From Strongylocentrotus droebachiensis (taxonomy: Eukaryota > Echinodermata > Echinoidea > Camarodonta > Strongylocentrotidae): DNA of 64,000 bases. The translations under genes were made by a program, and so were the position numbers. The first letter of the stretch is position 1. Every line of letters starts with the position of its first letter. Location: positions 495,501 through 559,500 of the forward strand of contig JAVYIG010000094.1 of NCBI GenBank assembly GCA_035222895.1. Reading direction: 5' to 3'. Positions 10,346 to 24,009 of this stretch are shown here, piece by piece. The notes beneath the pieces are model-generated. The model did no database searches. It saw only the letters and a program-made list of their open reading frames with translations, and was not told the DNA's origin.

Positions 10346-11220
10346 CCTATATTCGTTCTCTGCACCTGTACAAGACAGTGTTAAATGTCATTTTTACCTA
10401 AACTTATTCTTATTTTATTTCCCGAATTGTCACCAGCCTCGACCCTTGGATTCGTGAGAAAATACGACCAAATTCTTCCTTCCTCACAAAAACAAAATCA
10501 TTTTCAATTCTCGCTACCCTAAATAGGTACGAAAATCTCGAAATTCGCGAGACGAGGTAATTTTCACTCTCTCGGGTCGTCACTACAACTTCCGGTATAG
10601 AGTCCCATCCCGCTGGCGCTAGCGCCTGTGTTCGCTGTGCAGAGTTTTCACGCACGCTAAAATCGATGCCAATCAGTGTAATTGGTACAGATTATAATAT
10701 GCAATGGAAAGCTTCGGGCAGAATTAGTGACTTTAGCACAAAAGGCCGTTAAACTCTACCGTGAAAGAGAGGGTTGTGATCACGAACGCCTGCACAGGAA
10801 GCTGTAATGTCGAAAAGCTATCCCATAATGCAATGCGGATTTCAGGATTTTCCCCGGATCTCGGCAGAATCGCTATTTGGGGTAGCGAGAATTTCCCCTC
10901 AACCACTCTAAGCCATTTGATTAACACCACAAACATCTGTGTCCATTATGATCATTTTCATTAGCGTCTACCGTTCTACACTGTTGTTTTATATGACTGT
11001 ATATTTGTACCGCCTGGAGCTAGAGTCTAACGCAGCCCCTCCAGGAGCAGATCTTATCTCCTCAAAAGGCACGAGATGTCTTCAATTTTGCCATGATAAC
11101 CTTTTTTATCCTTCAATTTTTTCTAGTCTAATTAACGTTGGTTGGTGGAACCTTTCAACTTCTGGTACCATAGTGGCCATGATACCATCTCTTCCCCTGT
11201 CCTTGTCCTTACCCCACCCC

Positions 11221-11765
11221 ATTTCTGTTTCTCTTCCTTTTCTTCTCTGCTCACTTTCCCTCTATTTCTCTCTGTCTCTCTGTCTCTCTCTGATTTGTTT
11301 ACGATCGCTTCTCTCTCCCTTAAACACAAACACTACCCTTCCTCTTATAGACTATATATATATATGTATTTAATCTTTATCTTTACCCCCATCTCTCTCG
11401 CTTTCTCTCTCTCTCTCTTTCTCTCTCCCTCTCTTTGGTGTGGGATGTGCCCTATTTCCTCATCCACTTCGTTCCCACTCCATTTACACTCTTACGTTTC
11501 TTTTTCCCGTTTGCGTCTGTTTTCCCCCTCCCATTCACCCTATTATTATAATTCACTCTCTCTTGTCTCTCTCCCTCTGTCTCTCAAATCTCTCTCTCTC
11601 TCTTTCTTTCTCTTCATCTCTCTCTTTAAATATCTCTCTCTCTCTCTCTCTCTCTCATACACACACTCTCTCTCTCTCTCTCTCTCGCTCTCTCTCTTCC
11701 CCCTGTCTCTCTCTTTCTCACGCACCTCTCCTCTCCCTCCTCCCCCTATTTGTTACCCTCCTTTC
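11221..11765. repeat. Polypyrimidine domain with several (CT)n tracts
   Basis: CT-rich segments at 11262-11290, 11390-11435, 11585-11670 and 11668-11720 lie in C/T-rich sequence. Long open frames here are simple-sequence artefacts. Confidence 0.9.
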
Positions 11766-12495
11766 TCGCCACCTTACTGGGTCTCCTCCATCTCTACGAC
11801 CATCGTATAACTTCCTACCTTGAATGGCCCGTTTCCTTCGCCCACTTTAACGTTTACCTCTCTCACACTTATGTGTCGAGCGTAGCTCCTCGCCCCGGGG
11901 ATGAGGTTATTACTGAGGGAGAATTCCTCACTATTTTGGATATAAAAACGTGTCAAACGTGTGCATTTAAAAACGAATTATGCGTTTTGTCTTCCCCTCT
12001 GCCCCGTAAGCATACTTCAGATAAGACCTTGGACAATTTCTCGTGTTACCTATTTGCCTTGAAGTTCTCATAACTCTTGATTCTATATTGATTTTATGAT
12101 GACTGGAGATGTCACGGGACCGATATTATTATCATTACACTCTTGTTCATTCATGCTTCCTTTTCTATAATAAATTTAATGTAATGCTTGATATCTGATG
12201 GATTGATAATAATATTATTCATCTTCGTGCTCTGAAAATGACTTAGTTGTGACACGTGCAATTGTATGCAATGTTCTAGAGCAACGGTTGCTTGCATTTA
12301 TGAAAGCTATTCAACAGGTGTGTTTATCCCGATGTTTTAACATCTTTAGAAGATAAATCATATTTTGAGAAGAGAAATAGATATGAACATAATAATGTAG
12401 AGATGTAATTCAGCACCGTAATATAGTTTGCTTTTTTTGTCTGATTTGTTCTCATTTGTATTGTTCTTGCTATTCGAAATGATGAACCTTACGAC
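11766..12495. other. No recognisable feature
   Basis: Unique-looking AT-rich sequence with no convincing exon or repeat end. Confidence 0.35.
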
Positions 12496-12650
12496 CCGAT
12501 TTCACAAAGGAGGTTTGTAGACAAACATTATGTCTATGTGCGTCATATGACGCGTTTTGACGCGTTTCAGACTAAGGTTTGCCTGAAACTTGGTCTGAAA
12601 CGCATCGAAACGCGTCATATGACGCACATAAACCTAGGTTTGTAATTTCG
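12496..12650. mobile_element. Foldback MITE with 39-bp hairpin arms
   Basis: Left arm 12538-12576 begins GTGCGTCATATGACGCG. Right arm 12589-12627 is its reverse complement with three mismatches, and the loop is 12 bp. Weaker outer complementarity (CGATTTCACAAAGG against the complement of TTTGTAATTTCG) suggests element ends near 12496 and 12650. The arms are dense in TGACGCG and contain the palindrome CATATG. Confidence 0.75.
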
Positions 12651-12984
12651 AACCAATGTGTTCACATCTTCAGTAGACTACCATGAGTGATGTTTTATCC
12701 GACCTTCTAGATGTGTAAATGATGTAATACATAGTAAAATGGAGACAATTTACGAAAGTAATTACTATCGTGTTTATTAAAGACACATATTAGTGGGCTC
12801 TCATGGGGATTCGACACCATTCGGGTTACAGGTGTTGTCAATTACCAAGATTAGCCTTCAGTTCTATTACCGACAGGCATTATGTAACGTCTCGCCTTTT
12901 TCTTCAATCGTCCTGTATGGAAAATCATTATCTTACATTTCCATAATAAACCCGAAGACTCTCCGAGAGAGGGGATTATGGGTT

Positions 12985-13363
12985 TTAAAGGCATCGTTTA
13001 ACAATGCCAAATCTGATATGCATGGCCCTACGTGTTATCAGCGTCTGGGATATTGGGTAATATTGAAGCCCTAGACAAAATTGCGCTTCAAAATGATCAA
13101 GAAGTGCCTCAAAAAAGTAAAAACATTGAGTGACCGGTTTTACCAAATTGAACTCCCCAATAGATATTATAAAAACCATTAGGAAGACGACAAATTTCAA
13201 TTTCTACTTCCAATCATAAATATCTTGATGATCAGACGGGCGATCGGTTTGTGAAAGTCATGGGGTTCCTGACTGCCTAAAGGTTCATAGTTATCATTGC
13301 AGCATGAGCTTAATCCAGGATTTCGTTTCAGAATCTGAGAAAAAAGATACCCAATCCCTTTAA
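12985..13363 (+). mobile_element. TTAA MITE, family 1, copy A
   Basis: 379 bp bounded by TTAA. It starts TTAAAGGCATCGTTTAACAA and ends AATCCCTTTAA, giving short inverted ends AGG(C/G)AT. The same sequence in the same orientation occurs at 46218 and 52871. TTAA targets and AGG ends are compatible with Kolobok-type elements; that label is inference. Confidence 0.8.
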
Positions 13364-16300
13364 TGACATTTCCACCAAGTCTAATGTCAGCGAATTATGA
13401 CCTACGGCACATGGAAACTGATGACAATCTCCCTTTTGATAAAGAACGTGTATTTAATACTTGACAACTCTTCCGTTTGCAAATCGACCTGAATGGCAAA
13501 TTCATCTCTAAGCCCCAAGTGAGATACATACAATTACTTTCCTAACTGGAAACAAATTATAATACTCCCGTGGTTGACCTAATAAAACGACTTTTCCCCC
13601 TTCGTAATGGAAAGAATAATGGATGAAGAGCAACCCGCATCGGAGGGAATAGTTGGAAAGCGAGGGTTAATCAGCAATGACCGGGGGTTATTATAATTGG
13701 GTACGTTTTCACTAACAAAAATAAGACGTTTATCTGTATCTTGAATGTGTGCAAAATAATCAAGTTTATATTGGCGAGATAATTTCATTAGTATTCGAGT
13801 AGTATTGATATTAGAATCCATTATATATATATATATATTTATTGAAAATGCTAAGAGGAACAATGTCCAAAGATGCAAAGTGGAAATAGTAGAAAATATA
13901 TAAATTCTCAAGCTAGATAAATATTGTGTATTCAATCTAGCGTTGTGATTTGATATATTTCCCAATATATTATATATGTATTTCTTTTTCTTGTTTCTTA
14001 GTTTAACAATGATCTATACAGGCGAACATTTGATTTACAAAATTATATCAACGTCATGTCGCATGGAGCGCTAACCATTGCAACTTTTAAGGATCGAGTG
14101 CACTAAATACATGTACATGCGGTATTCGGCTGATGGCTTGGAACTTTGGAGCTTTCAAATGACTTGGCGGTCGTGATTAAAAAGAATGTTACATCAAGTC
14201 TAATTATCTGAAGGTGTTAGATGTAGGCTATTTATAAACTCGTACAAGGTAGTGACTCGTAATAATCGTATATACATTGTATCGCATGCTTCAAGTTCAA
14301 CCGAAATCCTAACCCAAATGCCACGTATCGGAACCGTATTTAGAATGATGAGTAGCATAGATGATGAATTAAACACTTCCCCGAGAAGCCATCTGGACGG
14401 AGTTCAGTTTCGATTTAACTTTCAGAGTGGTATTTCAGCTGTCAAGCGGCAAAATTAAAGGTGTGAGAACTGGGAAAATGCGCACGGAAACTTCGTTAGG
14501 GCCGTTGATTCTGTATCAATCAAATTGAGTTCCGTGTCGCCTCGGCGGGAGAAAGGCGAATTTGAATGTATTGTGCTTCAGACTCGCGTAAGTTGACACT
14601 TGTGGTTTTCTTTCGGCTCTTTCCGCAGCCGCTGGTAAGCTATCGATAGAAAGATTGGTGAGGCAAAAGGGTAAAAGTCACACTATAATTCTTCTTCTTC
14701 TGTCCCCCCCCCCCTCTCTCTCTCCCTCTCTCACTCTCTATCTCTCATCGGCTACTTTTATTGACTTCGATTAGGGCAAATGGCTGACGTTTCGACGTTT
14801 CCTTTGCTTAGGCGTAATGTTCTCACAAGCTATGTTTCCGAAAGTGATGTCCGCCTAAAATAACACAGAACCTTTCGCCTAAGTAATGTCGCAAGGTATC
14901 GCCGAAACACATTTCAAAGTAAAGGACACTTAAATTGAAGGAAGACATCGATTCGATGTATCGTTATTCGATGTCACGCACATCAGCACACGAGGGAAAC
15001 GAACATTTTAAAACAGTTATGGTAGAACGGACTTGCATTACTCTTCCCTGGAACGTAATAGCCGTATTTCGTGTCACATGTTGATCGACTGTAGATGAGC
15101 ATTATCATAAGGGCTTCTAAGTTCTGATGTGGGAGAAAGATAGACAGAGAGAGAGAGACAGAGAGAGATAGATAGAGAAAGAGAGAAAGAGAGAGGGGGG
15201 AGAGACAGAAGGGAGCCAGGTGAGAGAGGGGTAGGGGACGGGAGCGGGAGCGCAAAGAGACACATAATGACCAGGGCATAGAACATGCATCTAGAGGTAT
15301 AGGGACGGCTAGGTGAGAAAGACAGATGGAGAAGAAAGGATAAAAGAGAAAGGTAATGGAAATGGATGGGGAGGAGAGAAAATCGGGCGGGTAGGAGAAT
15401 GGGAGAGGTTGGAATCTTACCATACTACTGGCATTAACATCTTGGATACAAGGTTGTCTGATCATGTGTTGCCGTTCGAATACTGTATCCCCTTTGTTGT
15501 TCAACAACACGTGACATGATTTGATCTAATTATGCTAATATACAGTACGGTGGAAAAAGTATAATGTTACAATAGCCCTGTTGTAGGTGAAGCTGGGTGA
15601 AGTATGTTAATTAACTTCAAAATAAGGCCGTTTTTATCGATTGTTATACAAGGTCATGCACGTGGAAATGTATTGAATAACTTCGAGTATAGTTTTCGGA
15701 GTAATGACATATTGTAAATGAGTTCTCTCCGGGTTACGTATGGTAAATACCTCCAAAAAGGCTCCAAATCAAGATTGTCGGATCGATTTGCTGCAGTTAC
15801 TCTATCTACCAGTTATATATGTCTAGCAATTTAAAGGAATACATACAGGATAAATGATAAATTCATCTTCGGACACATTTTGGACACTTAAACATTAATC
15901 ATCAAATTTTGTTTTATAAAGTACAATAGATTTGTGTTCGGTTCTTGGTCACGTAGGAAACAAAAATCTGATATGTATTTAATATGTATCTACTGAATCA
16001 TTTGATTTATTTTAAGCAAACAATTTGGATCAAAATTCAGATTTAGAGCAAACAATTCAAATGTTTTGAATCCAAATTCTACTTTATTTTATTGTCAAAT
16101 ATAATTTTTTTTTCCAATTCGTAAAATTAGTGGGCGTGGCCTCATCTCAGTTGAATATTAGAAATTCTCCAAAATAGAAACTAAAAGATAGTTAGCTAGG
16201 ATCTAAGATATATTTTGTTTACATAACTGCATTCATTGAAACCTTATACATTAAATAACGCCTCTCGTATCAGCCCCAAAGTGACATTAATGTGTTTTGT

Positions 16301-17280
16301 TAGAAGGGGCTGTCTTCCAAACGCTTCAGTGTCCCATCAAACCCATCACCCCTCCTCTGGTTTCTGCTGCGTCTCATTGGCATTGTAAACAAAGAGAACA
16401 CTTAAGGTCAAGATGTTACCTGAATGATTTCGAAATACATCCAAATTGATAGCTAAAATAGCTCTCCAGAATCAATGGTTGAACAACAGTACAAATGGGC
16501 CATTTGTGGAGACACTGTCGTTCACCTTAATAAAACAACGTTAAAACCTTGAAACGCCTCAATTATCGTTTTAAAGTGTATAATGGACATTTCGTCTCCG
16601 TAGTATCTAAATAGTGTCTCTCCTTCCTCTGCTTCTGGCAGAAATATGTGCCTGAACTTTAATTTAGGAGATCCAAGTCTCTAAATCTCATTTTACGAAG
16701 TATTCCCTTTTAATTATATAACGTTCTAAATCCAGTACGAATATGTATTCTGTCTCACGTTCAAATCCATGGATTGCGTTTAAGAATATTCTAAGGCAAT
16801 ACAACTTTTCCTTTATTGTCGTCATCCACAATGTTATGTCCATAGTTTTTGCTTTTTGTATCTATTGTTATGTCCCTTCTTTGTAAATTTGTGTTTTTTC
16901 ATCTCGTATTTAATTGGATTTCCCCTATCTTTGTTGTGTGTTTTTATATATTTCACTTCGTCTAACCACTCGAGTCCCTCATCAATTGCCCTGATGCTCT
17001 TTTTGAGCTGGAGTGGTAATGACTGTTTCAAGAATATCAATGTGCCTCAAGCAATCTGAAGATAACAAAATTAGGTCAGTCTAATCTTTATTTTGGCGTC
17101 TCTCTAGCGACCCTTACTAGAGAATAATTCATGACCATTTTGTTTCCATTAACTTTTATAATAACTGACCTTGTTCAGAAATTGGGTTGATCTTACTAGA
17201 CGTTGACTTGTATTTTACAAGCTTTCCTTCTCATCCTTATGCTTGAATGAAAAGAATAAGAAGACAAATTGGAAGTGTTG
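13364..17280. other. Intergenic or intronic DNA with simple repeats only
   Basis: Contains a short (TA)n near 13823-13839, a C-run plus CT tract near 14703-14745 and a GA-rich tract at 15130-15215. I see no exon, SINE or MITE ends. Confidence 0.4.
15130..15215. repeat. GA-rich microsatellite tract
   Basis: AGAGA-type purine run with GATA interruptions and a short G-run. The long open frame opposite it is Ser/Leu-rich and is an artefact of the repeat. Confidence 0.85.
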
Positions 17281-17456
17281 AAAAGCAGAAGAAGAAGAAG
17301 AAAAAGATGAAGAAGAAGGAAAAGGAGAAGAAAAACGACAAGAAGAAGAAAACATGACATCATTTCATAAGTCCTCTTTATTATCGTAAAGTTTAAAGAA
17401 GAAACACGACGAGAAAGAAGATTGACGAAAAAGAAGAAGAAGAAGAAGAAGAAGAA

Positions 17457-17503
<47 letters not shown>

Positions 17504-17531
17504 ATACTACTACTACTACTACTACTACTAC

Positions 17532-17562
<31 letters not shown>

Positions 17563-17651
17563 AAGAAGAAGAAGATGATGAAGAAGAAGAAGTTGAAGTA
17601 GAAGAAGAAGAAGAAGAAGAAGAAGAAGAAGAAGAATACTACTACTACTAC

Positions 17652-17682
<31 letters not shown>

Positions 17683-17757
17683 AAGAAGAAGAAGAAGAAG
17701 AAGAAGAAGAAGAAGAAGATGAAGAAGAAGAAGTTGAAGTAGAAGAAGAAGAAGAAG

Positions 17758-17788
<31 letters not shown>

Positions 17789-17845
17789 TGAAGAAGAAGA
17801 AGAAGAAGAAGAAGAAGAAGAGAAGAAGAAGAAGAATACTACTAC

Positions 17846-17876
<31 letters not shown>

Positions 17877-18085
17877 AAGAAGAAGAAGAAAAAGAAGAAG
17901 AAGATGATGAAGAAGAAGAAGAAGAAGTTGAAGTAGAAGACGGAGAATAGGAAAAAGAATGAGAAGGAGTAGAAGATTAGTAAGGAATACAAAAAAGAAA
18001 GAAAAAGAAGAGGAAGCAAATAGCAATGAGAAGACGAAGAAAAAGAAAACGAAAAAGAAGGATAAAAACAAGATAATGAATGAGG
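17281..18085. repeat. Very long (AAG)n tract with higher-order structure
   Basis: Nearly pure AAG from about 17420 to 17940, flanked by impure A/G-rich sequence. It is punctuated by AAT(ACT)n blocks at 17504-17534, 17636-17654 and 17835-17849. A marker word GAAGAAGTTGAAGTAG sits behind GATGATG or GATG near 17574, 17718 and 17903. The order (AAG)n-marker-(AAG)n-AAT(ACT)n repeats, so blocks were duplicated as units. Poly-Phe and poly-Ser open frames over it are artefacts. Pure purine/pyrimidine mirror repeats of this kind can form triplex DNA. Confidence 0.95.
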
Positions 18086-21000
18086 AAAAAGAATGGCTGA
18101 TAATCCGTTTTTATAAATCTTCATTTTGCGTTTTTGGCAGTATTTATCTCCCCATTTAAAAACCGAGCTTGCGTTTCTTTGTGATTCCGCGTATATTGTC
18201 ATGAATATTCTTCGCACGAAGCTTCGAATTTTCTCCTCTTAAACAGGCAAACAGCTACAAAGTTTAATAATGTCGGCAGACCTTTTGATATTTGGTGTCC
18301 TGCGCTGACTTGCCATAGGTGCTATCGACTTCTTTTCAATCCAATTTCACGCCACCGTTCACTCTCCAGCTGTAAGTTACCCTGTCCCAACATTTTCATA
18401 ATAAATTTGATAAACTTCCTAAATTGTGAGAATCCGATACGATTTCACAAACACGGGAAAAATCGATATTGACTCCTCGCCCTTTCTGACAAACTCGGCT
18501 TTTCATAAAGACCGGTTTAAATATTATATATGAGTTCATAGTGACCAGGGTTAAGATGAGGGGGGGGGGGGTGATTTTGTACATTTCAAGGTGGAAAATA
18601 CAACCTACGTACATGTACATCTACACATATTTGTAATGAGATATGAAACCAAAAAATGGCAGATTACACGTCTTGGCCATACATGACATACCCAGAGAGA
18701 AAAGAAATGGGGAAAGGGGGTATACTACCCCCCCCCTCCCACCTGCTTTCACTCCCTATTCATATGTATTGGGAAAAGGCTTGAAAGATGACGCACCTCC
18801 GGCTTTTGTTGCATCATACGGGACATGCCTCCTCGCACCGTTCAATTATGATATCACGTATGCATTTTGATCCAATAACCGGGCATTTTATCGCACAAAG
18901 TGCAAACGGTAACCCGAAACTGACCAGTACGAGGAGCTTTAATGGACCCTTCGGGATCTTTAGGGCACTTCTAACCGAAGACCCTGACACCATGAATGGA
19001 AGATGGTAGCTTTGAAGCTCAAAAGAAGGTCGACAGTCTCATGTTTATCCCTTTTTGTGCAGATTTCCATTTTTGAGGTTCGAGGGCATACTTGGAATTT
19101 AAAGGTCACCGAGCAGAGATCATGTGTGAAAGAACAAACCCCATACACGAACACAAAACGAAACAAGCAGTTGCTTAAAATTACCCACTTTTATTTCACT
19201 CATTTACATAACATCCGTTGAAATCGTATACGTGTCTGTTCATCTGAAATGTCAATTGTATGAAAAAACTGTATGTGCAAGGAGAAAGTGTAAGGGATAA
19301 AGCACAGAGAAAGAATGTTACAGGAATATTATACATGGCTAGAAAATAATGAAAGAGACGGAAGAAATAATATCACGCATGTCAACAGGGAAAGAAAGAA
19401 TATTTTAATCTCGTCACCATCAAAGTTTACTGAACTTGAACAAATCAGAGAAACGGAACTCGGGTGGCATTTCGCAACAAGGTTGCCGAAATATTAGCTC
19501 CTTTATCGATTTTGAATAAACATTATGAAAGGCAATGAGTGTGTGTCGCCGCTCAGGAGATATAGAAAACCGAATCTAGAGAGAAAGTGCATTTAACCCT
19601 GAGGGGAAAATCCAAAAAGGAGATTGAAACAATTCCAGCTCCTCCCTTTACCTTCAAATAATTGTTCTCTTATTTCCTTTTCTTTTTCCGTTTGACACTC
19701 ATGGTTTAGTTGCTGGAGGCCGTTATTGGAATTCATTATCGGATGCGCTCCATCGGGAGATAAGCATTTCGTACATATATGCTTACATACTCTAAAAGCA
19801 AATGAATACAATTTTATTGGGTAACATCCAATCCCCCCCCCCCCCAAAAAAAAAGACATTATAATGATAATGATAAATTACTAAATAATAATAATAGATA
19901 AACTAATAATTATAAAAAGTAAATAAAAGAATGTAACAAATATTAATAATGGGATATTCCCTTTTTACACATATTGGTAAATCTTTTCTAATGTGTTTTA
20001 TAGTGTTATTTAACAAGTTGAACATTTCGGGACGTATTTCAGGTTGTGCTTACCCAAGTACTAAAACTAATCATGTTAAAAGATAATTTCAGTTTAAAAT
20101 CAACATTTGTTTAAGGGGCCTGCCAAAGAACCCAGGAGCTATTAGTTAGCTTCTGTTGATTTCCCCTAATACTAACAATTACACCATTACCGCGATGCAT
20201 CCGGTTTGTAAAATAAAACTCCTTCGGGATATTAACAAAATTGCAAAGGCTAAGCTGTTATTATCGTAATGCCATATACTGTCATGATCATAATGGGCGA
20301 TGCATGACTCATACAAATTGAAAGCAAGTCGACTCCATACATATTTGCATTTTTGTCCAATTTTGCGATAACATATTGACTATTTTACAGTGTATGCATA
20401 GAATCAGGAAATAAGATCCGCATGGCCGGCAAATAATTTAATCAAGCCTTGAATAACGATAAAAAGAGTAGTGTAAAACTTGCTTTTGTTTAGATGGAAG
20501 TAAAAAGCAAACAAAAAAATACTTCTCACCTTACTTTTTATCGTCGAATGCCAATATCGACTTTCAACAAGCACTGAAAAAGTGTTTTGTTGTCCTTCAC
20601 CATCAGGGGTTCATACTCAAACATTACGATTTACTTCCCAGGTTAGAAATTTCCCGTAGAATAGGCATTCTCCCTAAAATCAAAACCTAAATATTATTGT
20701 TCGCGAAACACACCCTGTGACATTAAGCTCACGAAGGAAATAGAAAGGCTTGAAGATACGATCGTTTGTTAGTACTACTAGGTCAAATTCTTCCTATACT
20801 GTATTGTCAAACATAAAAAAAGTCCATATATTTCAGTTTTAATGACCGTAAGTCAAGTCAAATCAGTCTCCACCTCCCCCTCCCTAGACAAAAAAGGTTC
20901 GGATAGATACGCCCTAAGTGACTCTGACCAAATGGATTTGTTAAAGTGATAGCCTTGGGAGCTACCCCATGATAACAAATGATAAGATCGGGGTTTCTTC

Positions 21001-22779
21001 AAGCATTAGACAGCAGAAGATAACAGCAACAAACTTTGTAATCACTCAGAATTGCAACAAGAGTTTCGGTGCCCGTTTCTGCGTATTCCCTGAAGGTGAT
21101 ATATTCGACTTCAAAGATGGTTACATGTTGTCAATTCATTTATTTACTATTACTGGGCTTAAACATTTTAAGTACTGATGACAATGTAGTTGAAACGCAG
21201 GACTCCTCAATTATTGCGAGCATAAACGAAATCAACTCTATGTTGGATGCTTTATTTGTCTTTCTGGTTGAAACTTATTTTTCTTTCTCGATTATTGCAG
21301 CCGTTGTATATGACATACACAGCAATACAAGGTTTACATCTAAAACTACTATATCCCTACTTGTCAGGATGTTATTCAAATCGTTACTAATTATAATGGG
21401 TACTGTTTTATTGTTTCCCGCGTAACGATTTTCTTGTCATAAATTACTGATTAATACGCTATACTAAACCATGGAGTTAGTACACCGATCTTGTTATTGC
21501 ATTAATGCATTTCACACTCCCTATTAAGCACGTGACTGAGGAGCCTTCCAACACTGTCCATCCACTTGACAATCTAGCAATCACGAATACAATAAATTAT
21601 TTTGATTACCTAATCATCCAATTTGGTTCTCCTGTTTTGTGCACTAGATTAGTTTGTTTCTTGATATTTTCCTCCTTTATTCTGACTACTTGATTATTGC
21701 ATAATGTTGTTTTATTCTTCTCAAGTTATCGTGAGGCTCTCTTCACTCCTGATATTAAAGAAGAAAAAAATATACATTTATACACGGTTGTTCTTCAATC
21801 ACCACCTATATACAATAAGTCTGCGTTGTCTTATTACTTCCTCGCTCTTGATTGTTAGTTATACAAGAACGCGTTCAACATTACATCAGAACAGACAGCT
21901 AGGCTTCGACTGGTGTAGTTTCGCTTGTTCTAGTGACAGTAAAATGTTGATTTACTGAAATAAATTGCAATTTGTTATCAATTTGCTTTGCAGTACTGCA
22001 GTGCGTGCGATTTTTAGCAACGGTGAATCAATTTAATTTCATCTCGATCATTCAAAATCCTCACATTATACACTAATAATTGCATAATAACCCTTTCCCG
22101 ATGGCTTTCGAGCAATTTTGATGACCAGAACTGAACGTAATCTTTAAGGCGCCATTTACGCTGGGTATACTTTGTAGCTGGTGACAATTTAGAAAGGTTT
22201 GTGTGGGTAGGAGTAAGATATACAAAACTGAGAATAAAATACGGATACTGAGTTCAAGAGAAAGAAAATTGTATACACGTCTGTCTGTGTTTACGCTTAA
22301 CTGAAATGTTCAACATGACTATGGCCTTTCAAATATAATAAATATTTTGTTTTGTTCATATACTTTTTTTTTTAAATACAATTTTCTTACGACGCGACTC
22401 AAATTGTCCTTATTTCGGTATTTTGAAAACATGTGCGTTGTCACAAACTTGCTAAAGATTTTTTTTTATTGGGATGGGCGCTCTTTTCCAAGTTTGTGAT
22501 ATGTATTCACATGTACATTGCTTTTTGATGTATAATAATTCATACTTACATAATGAACACTTTACAATACCTTTGAATATGGTAAGGAAGGCGTAATACA
22601 GAATGTAACAACAAAGTTTAGTAGGTTATACAAATACATGCTTTTATAGGCCCAGCACGGGACGTATTAATTAAGACTTATGATCACAGTTAAAAATGAG
22701 ACCCCCCCCCCCGAATGTTACTACACCATTACAAATACTGGGGTGTGAACATCACGAAAGCGTGAATAAGAGGGTTGAG

Positions 22780-22820
22780 AGAAAGAGGGGGAGAGAAAGA
22801 GAGAGAGAGAGAGAGAGAAG
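22780..22820. repeat. (GA)n microsatellite
   Basis: GA-rich purine run with a short G5 interruption. Confidence 0.85.
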
Positions 22821-23067
22821 ACGTGATTTGGGTTAATAAAGGACATTGACGGCGGAGCAATTGTCACTGCTCAGGAGAATGTGTCGTGCAGCATTCAGAA
22901 TACCGACCAACAATGTAAGTAAACATGGTCTAAATTATAGCGTAAAATCCAATCCCCAAATTTAGTTGCATACGATTAGTTTTCATCCATCACCTGACCA
23001 TGCGCAGATGATAGTCTATCACAATTACAAGACTGAAACAGATGACTTCTGACTTTAGAGAAGACGC

Positions 23068-23083
23068 CACGAAACGTTTCGTG
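23068..23083. other. Perfect 16-bp palindrome CACGAAACGTTTCGTG
   Basis: Self-complementary word in a relatively GC-rich 23.04-23.36 kb segment. Could bind a dimeric factor or be chance. Confidence 0.6.
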
Positions 23084-24009
23084 AGATCGCGCTCCCTCCA
23101 TCGGCAGCAGAAGTGTACAGTCAGCAGCGAACAGTCGCCAGCGATTTTTTTTTCTCCCTTCTTTACTTTGGTTTTGATTAAGCGCCTAATGTTAGCCAAT
23201 CCTCTTATCAATTTTACCCAGCTCACGTATCAGTCGCAGGTCCTGAGGGGATTCCCCCGCATCCACGAGTGACGAAATGGGAGACTGTCTTTCACACCAC
23301 AGACTATTCATCGCAGCCTCCCGTCTTCCCTTTCACTCCCTGGCGTAGGCGGGGCCCTATCCTCCGACTGCAAAACGGCACCGTTTATTGTTCCAAGCAT
23401 TTCCTTCTTCCTAAATCAAAGCACATGAACTATAAATTACAAAATATCTTTCCTAAGTTCCCCCTTTTCTGTTTTTACTCTAGACTTTTAATAAATAAAT
23501 AGGTCTACCATTCATGTTAGTATCCTCGTCACACTCTGCAAATACCGCCGTCCTCGAGCCGCCGAAAGATTATTAAGTTAAGTTGCTTAATATGAATATT
23601 TGACATTTGGAACAACAATCTTACGGGTCATTTACTTTCATGGGAACATGATAATAGGCACATTGCCCAGGCCAGGTCTCACAAAACCTTACTAGAGTTA
23701 ACTTCATGTTTAAACATCGACTGTTTGGGTAGAGATAATACGGTACATATTGAGTGTTGGGCATCGTTTCACGAAACCGTTATCAGTACAAGTTCACCGA
23801 TTTCCGATTGAAATGCGTGTTAAATTCAAGGTAGTCACTAGTTGATTTGTAAACGTTTACAATGATTTCATCACACTTCTGATGAGGAAGGCTGTTCGTC
23901 AAAACCAAGGATTTTCAATTAAAACAAATGAGTTAAGAGTAAACTGGTTTAATGATGATGAACTTTGAATGATCACGGTAGGATGCGGCCGTCATTGTTG
24001 GTCAAACAG

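Larger units (their letters stand above)
18086..24009. other. Gene-free DNA, a few homopolymer runs and a palindrome
   Basis: Holds G/C runs near 18560, 18728, 19833 and 22702, a GA tract at 22780-22820 and a 16-bp perfect palindrome at 23068. Open frames here have no recognisable content. I see no repeat ends. Confidence 0.4.

Noticed and set aside
10600-10640. ACTTCCGG (ETS-like) site next to the palindrome GGCGCTAGCGCC, considered as a promoter
   Set aside because: No initiator, donor or nearby coding exon; the short words are insufficient.
11142-11823. Ser/Leu/Phe-rich frames of 127-222 codons
   Set aside because: Produced by (CT)n polypyrimidine sequence. The same applies to 8667-9089, 10060-10401, 35378-35724 and 46916-47700.
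17196-18217. Poly-Phe/Leu and poly-Ser open frames up to 291 codons on the minus strand
   Set aside because: They are translations of the (AAG)n tract; any frame through it is open.
22850-22918. Possible exon ending CAACAAT|GTAAGTAAA
   Set aside because: The donor is good, but there is no start codon. The only acceptor candidates are a purine-flanked AG or a 46-nt microexon, and the peptide is unrecognised.
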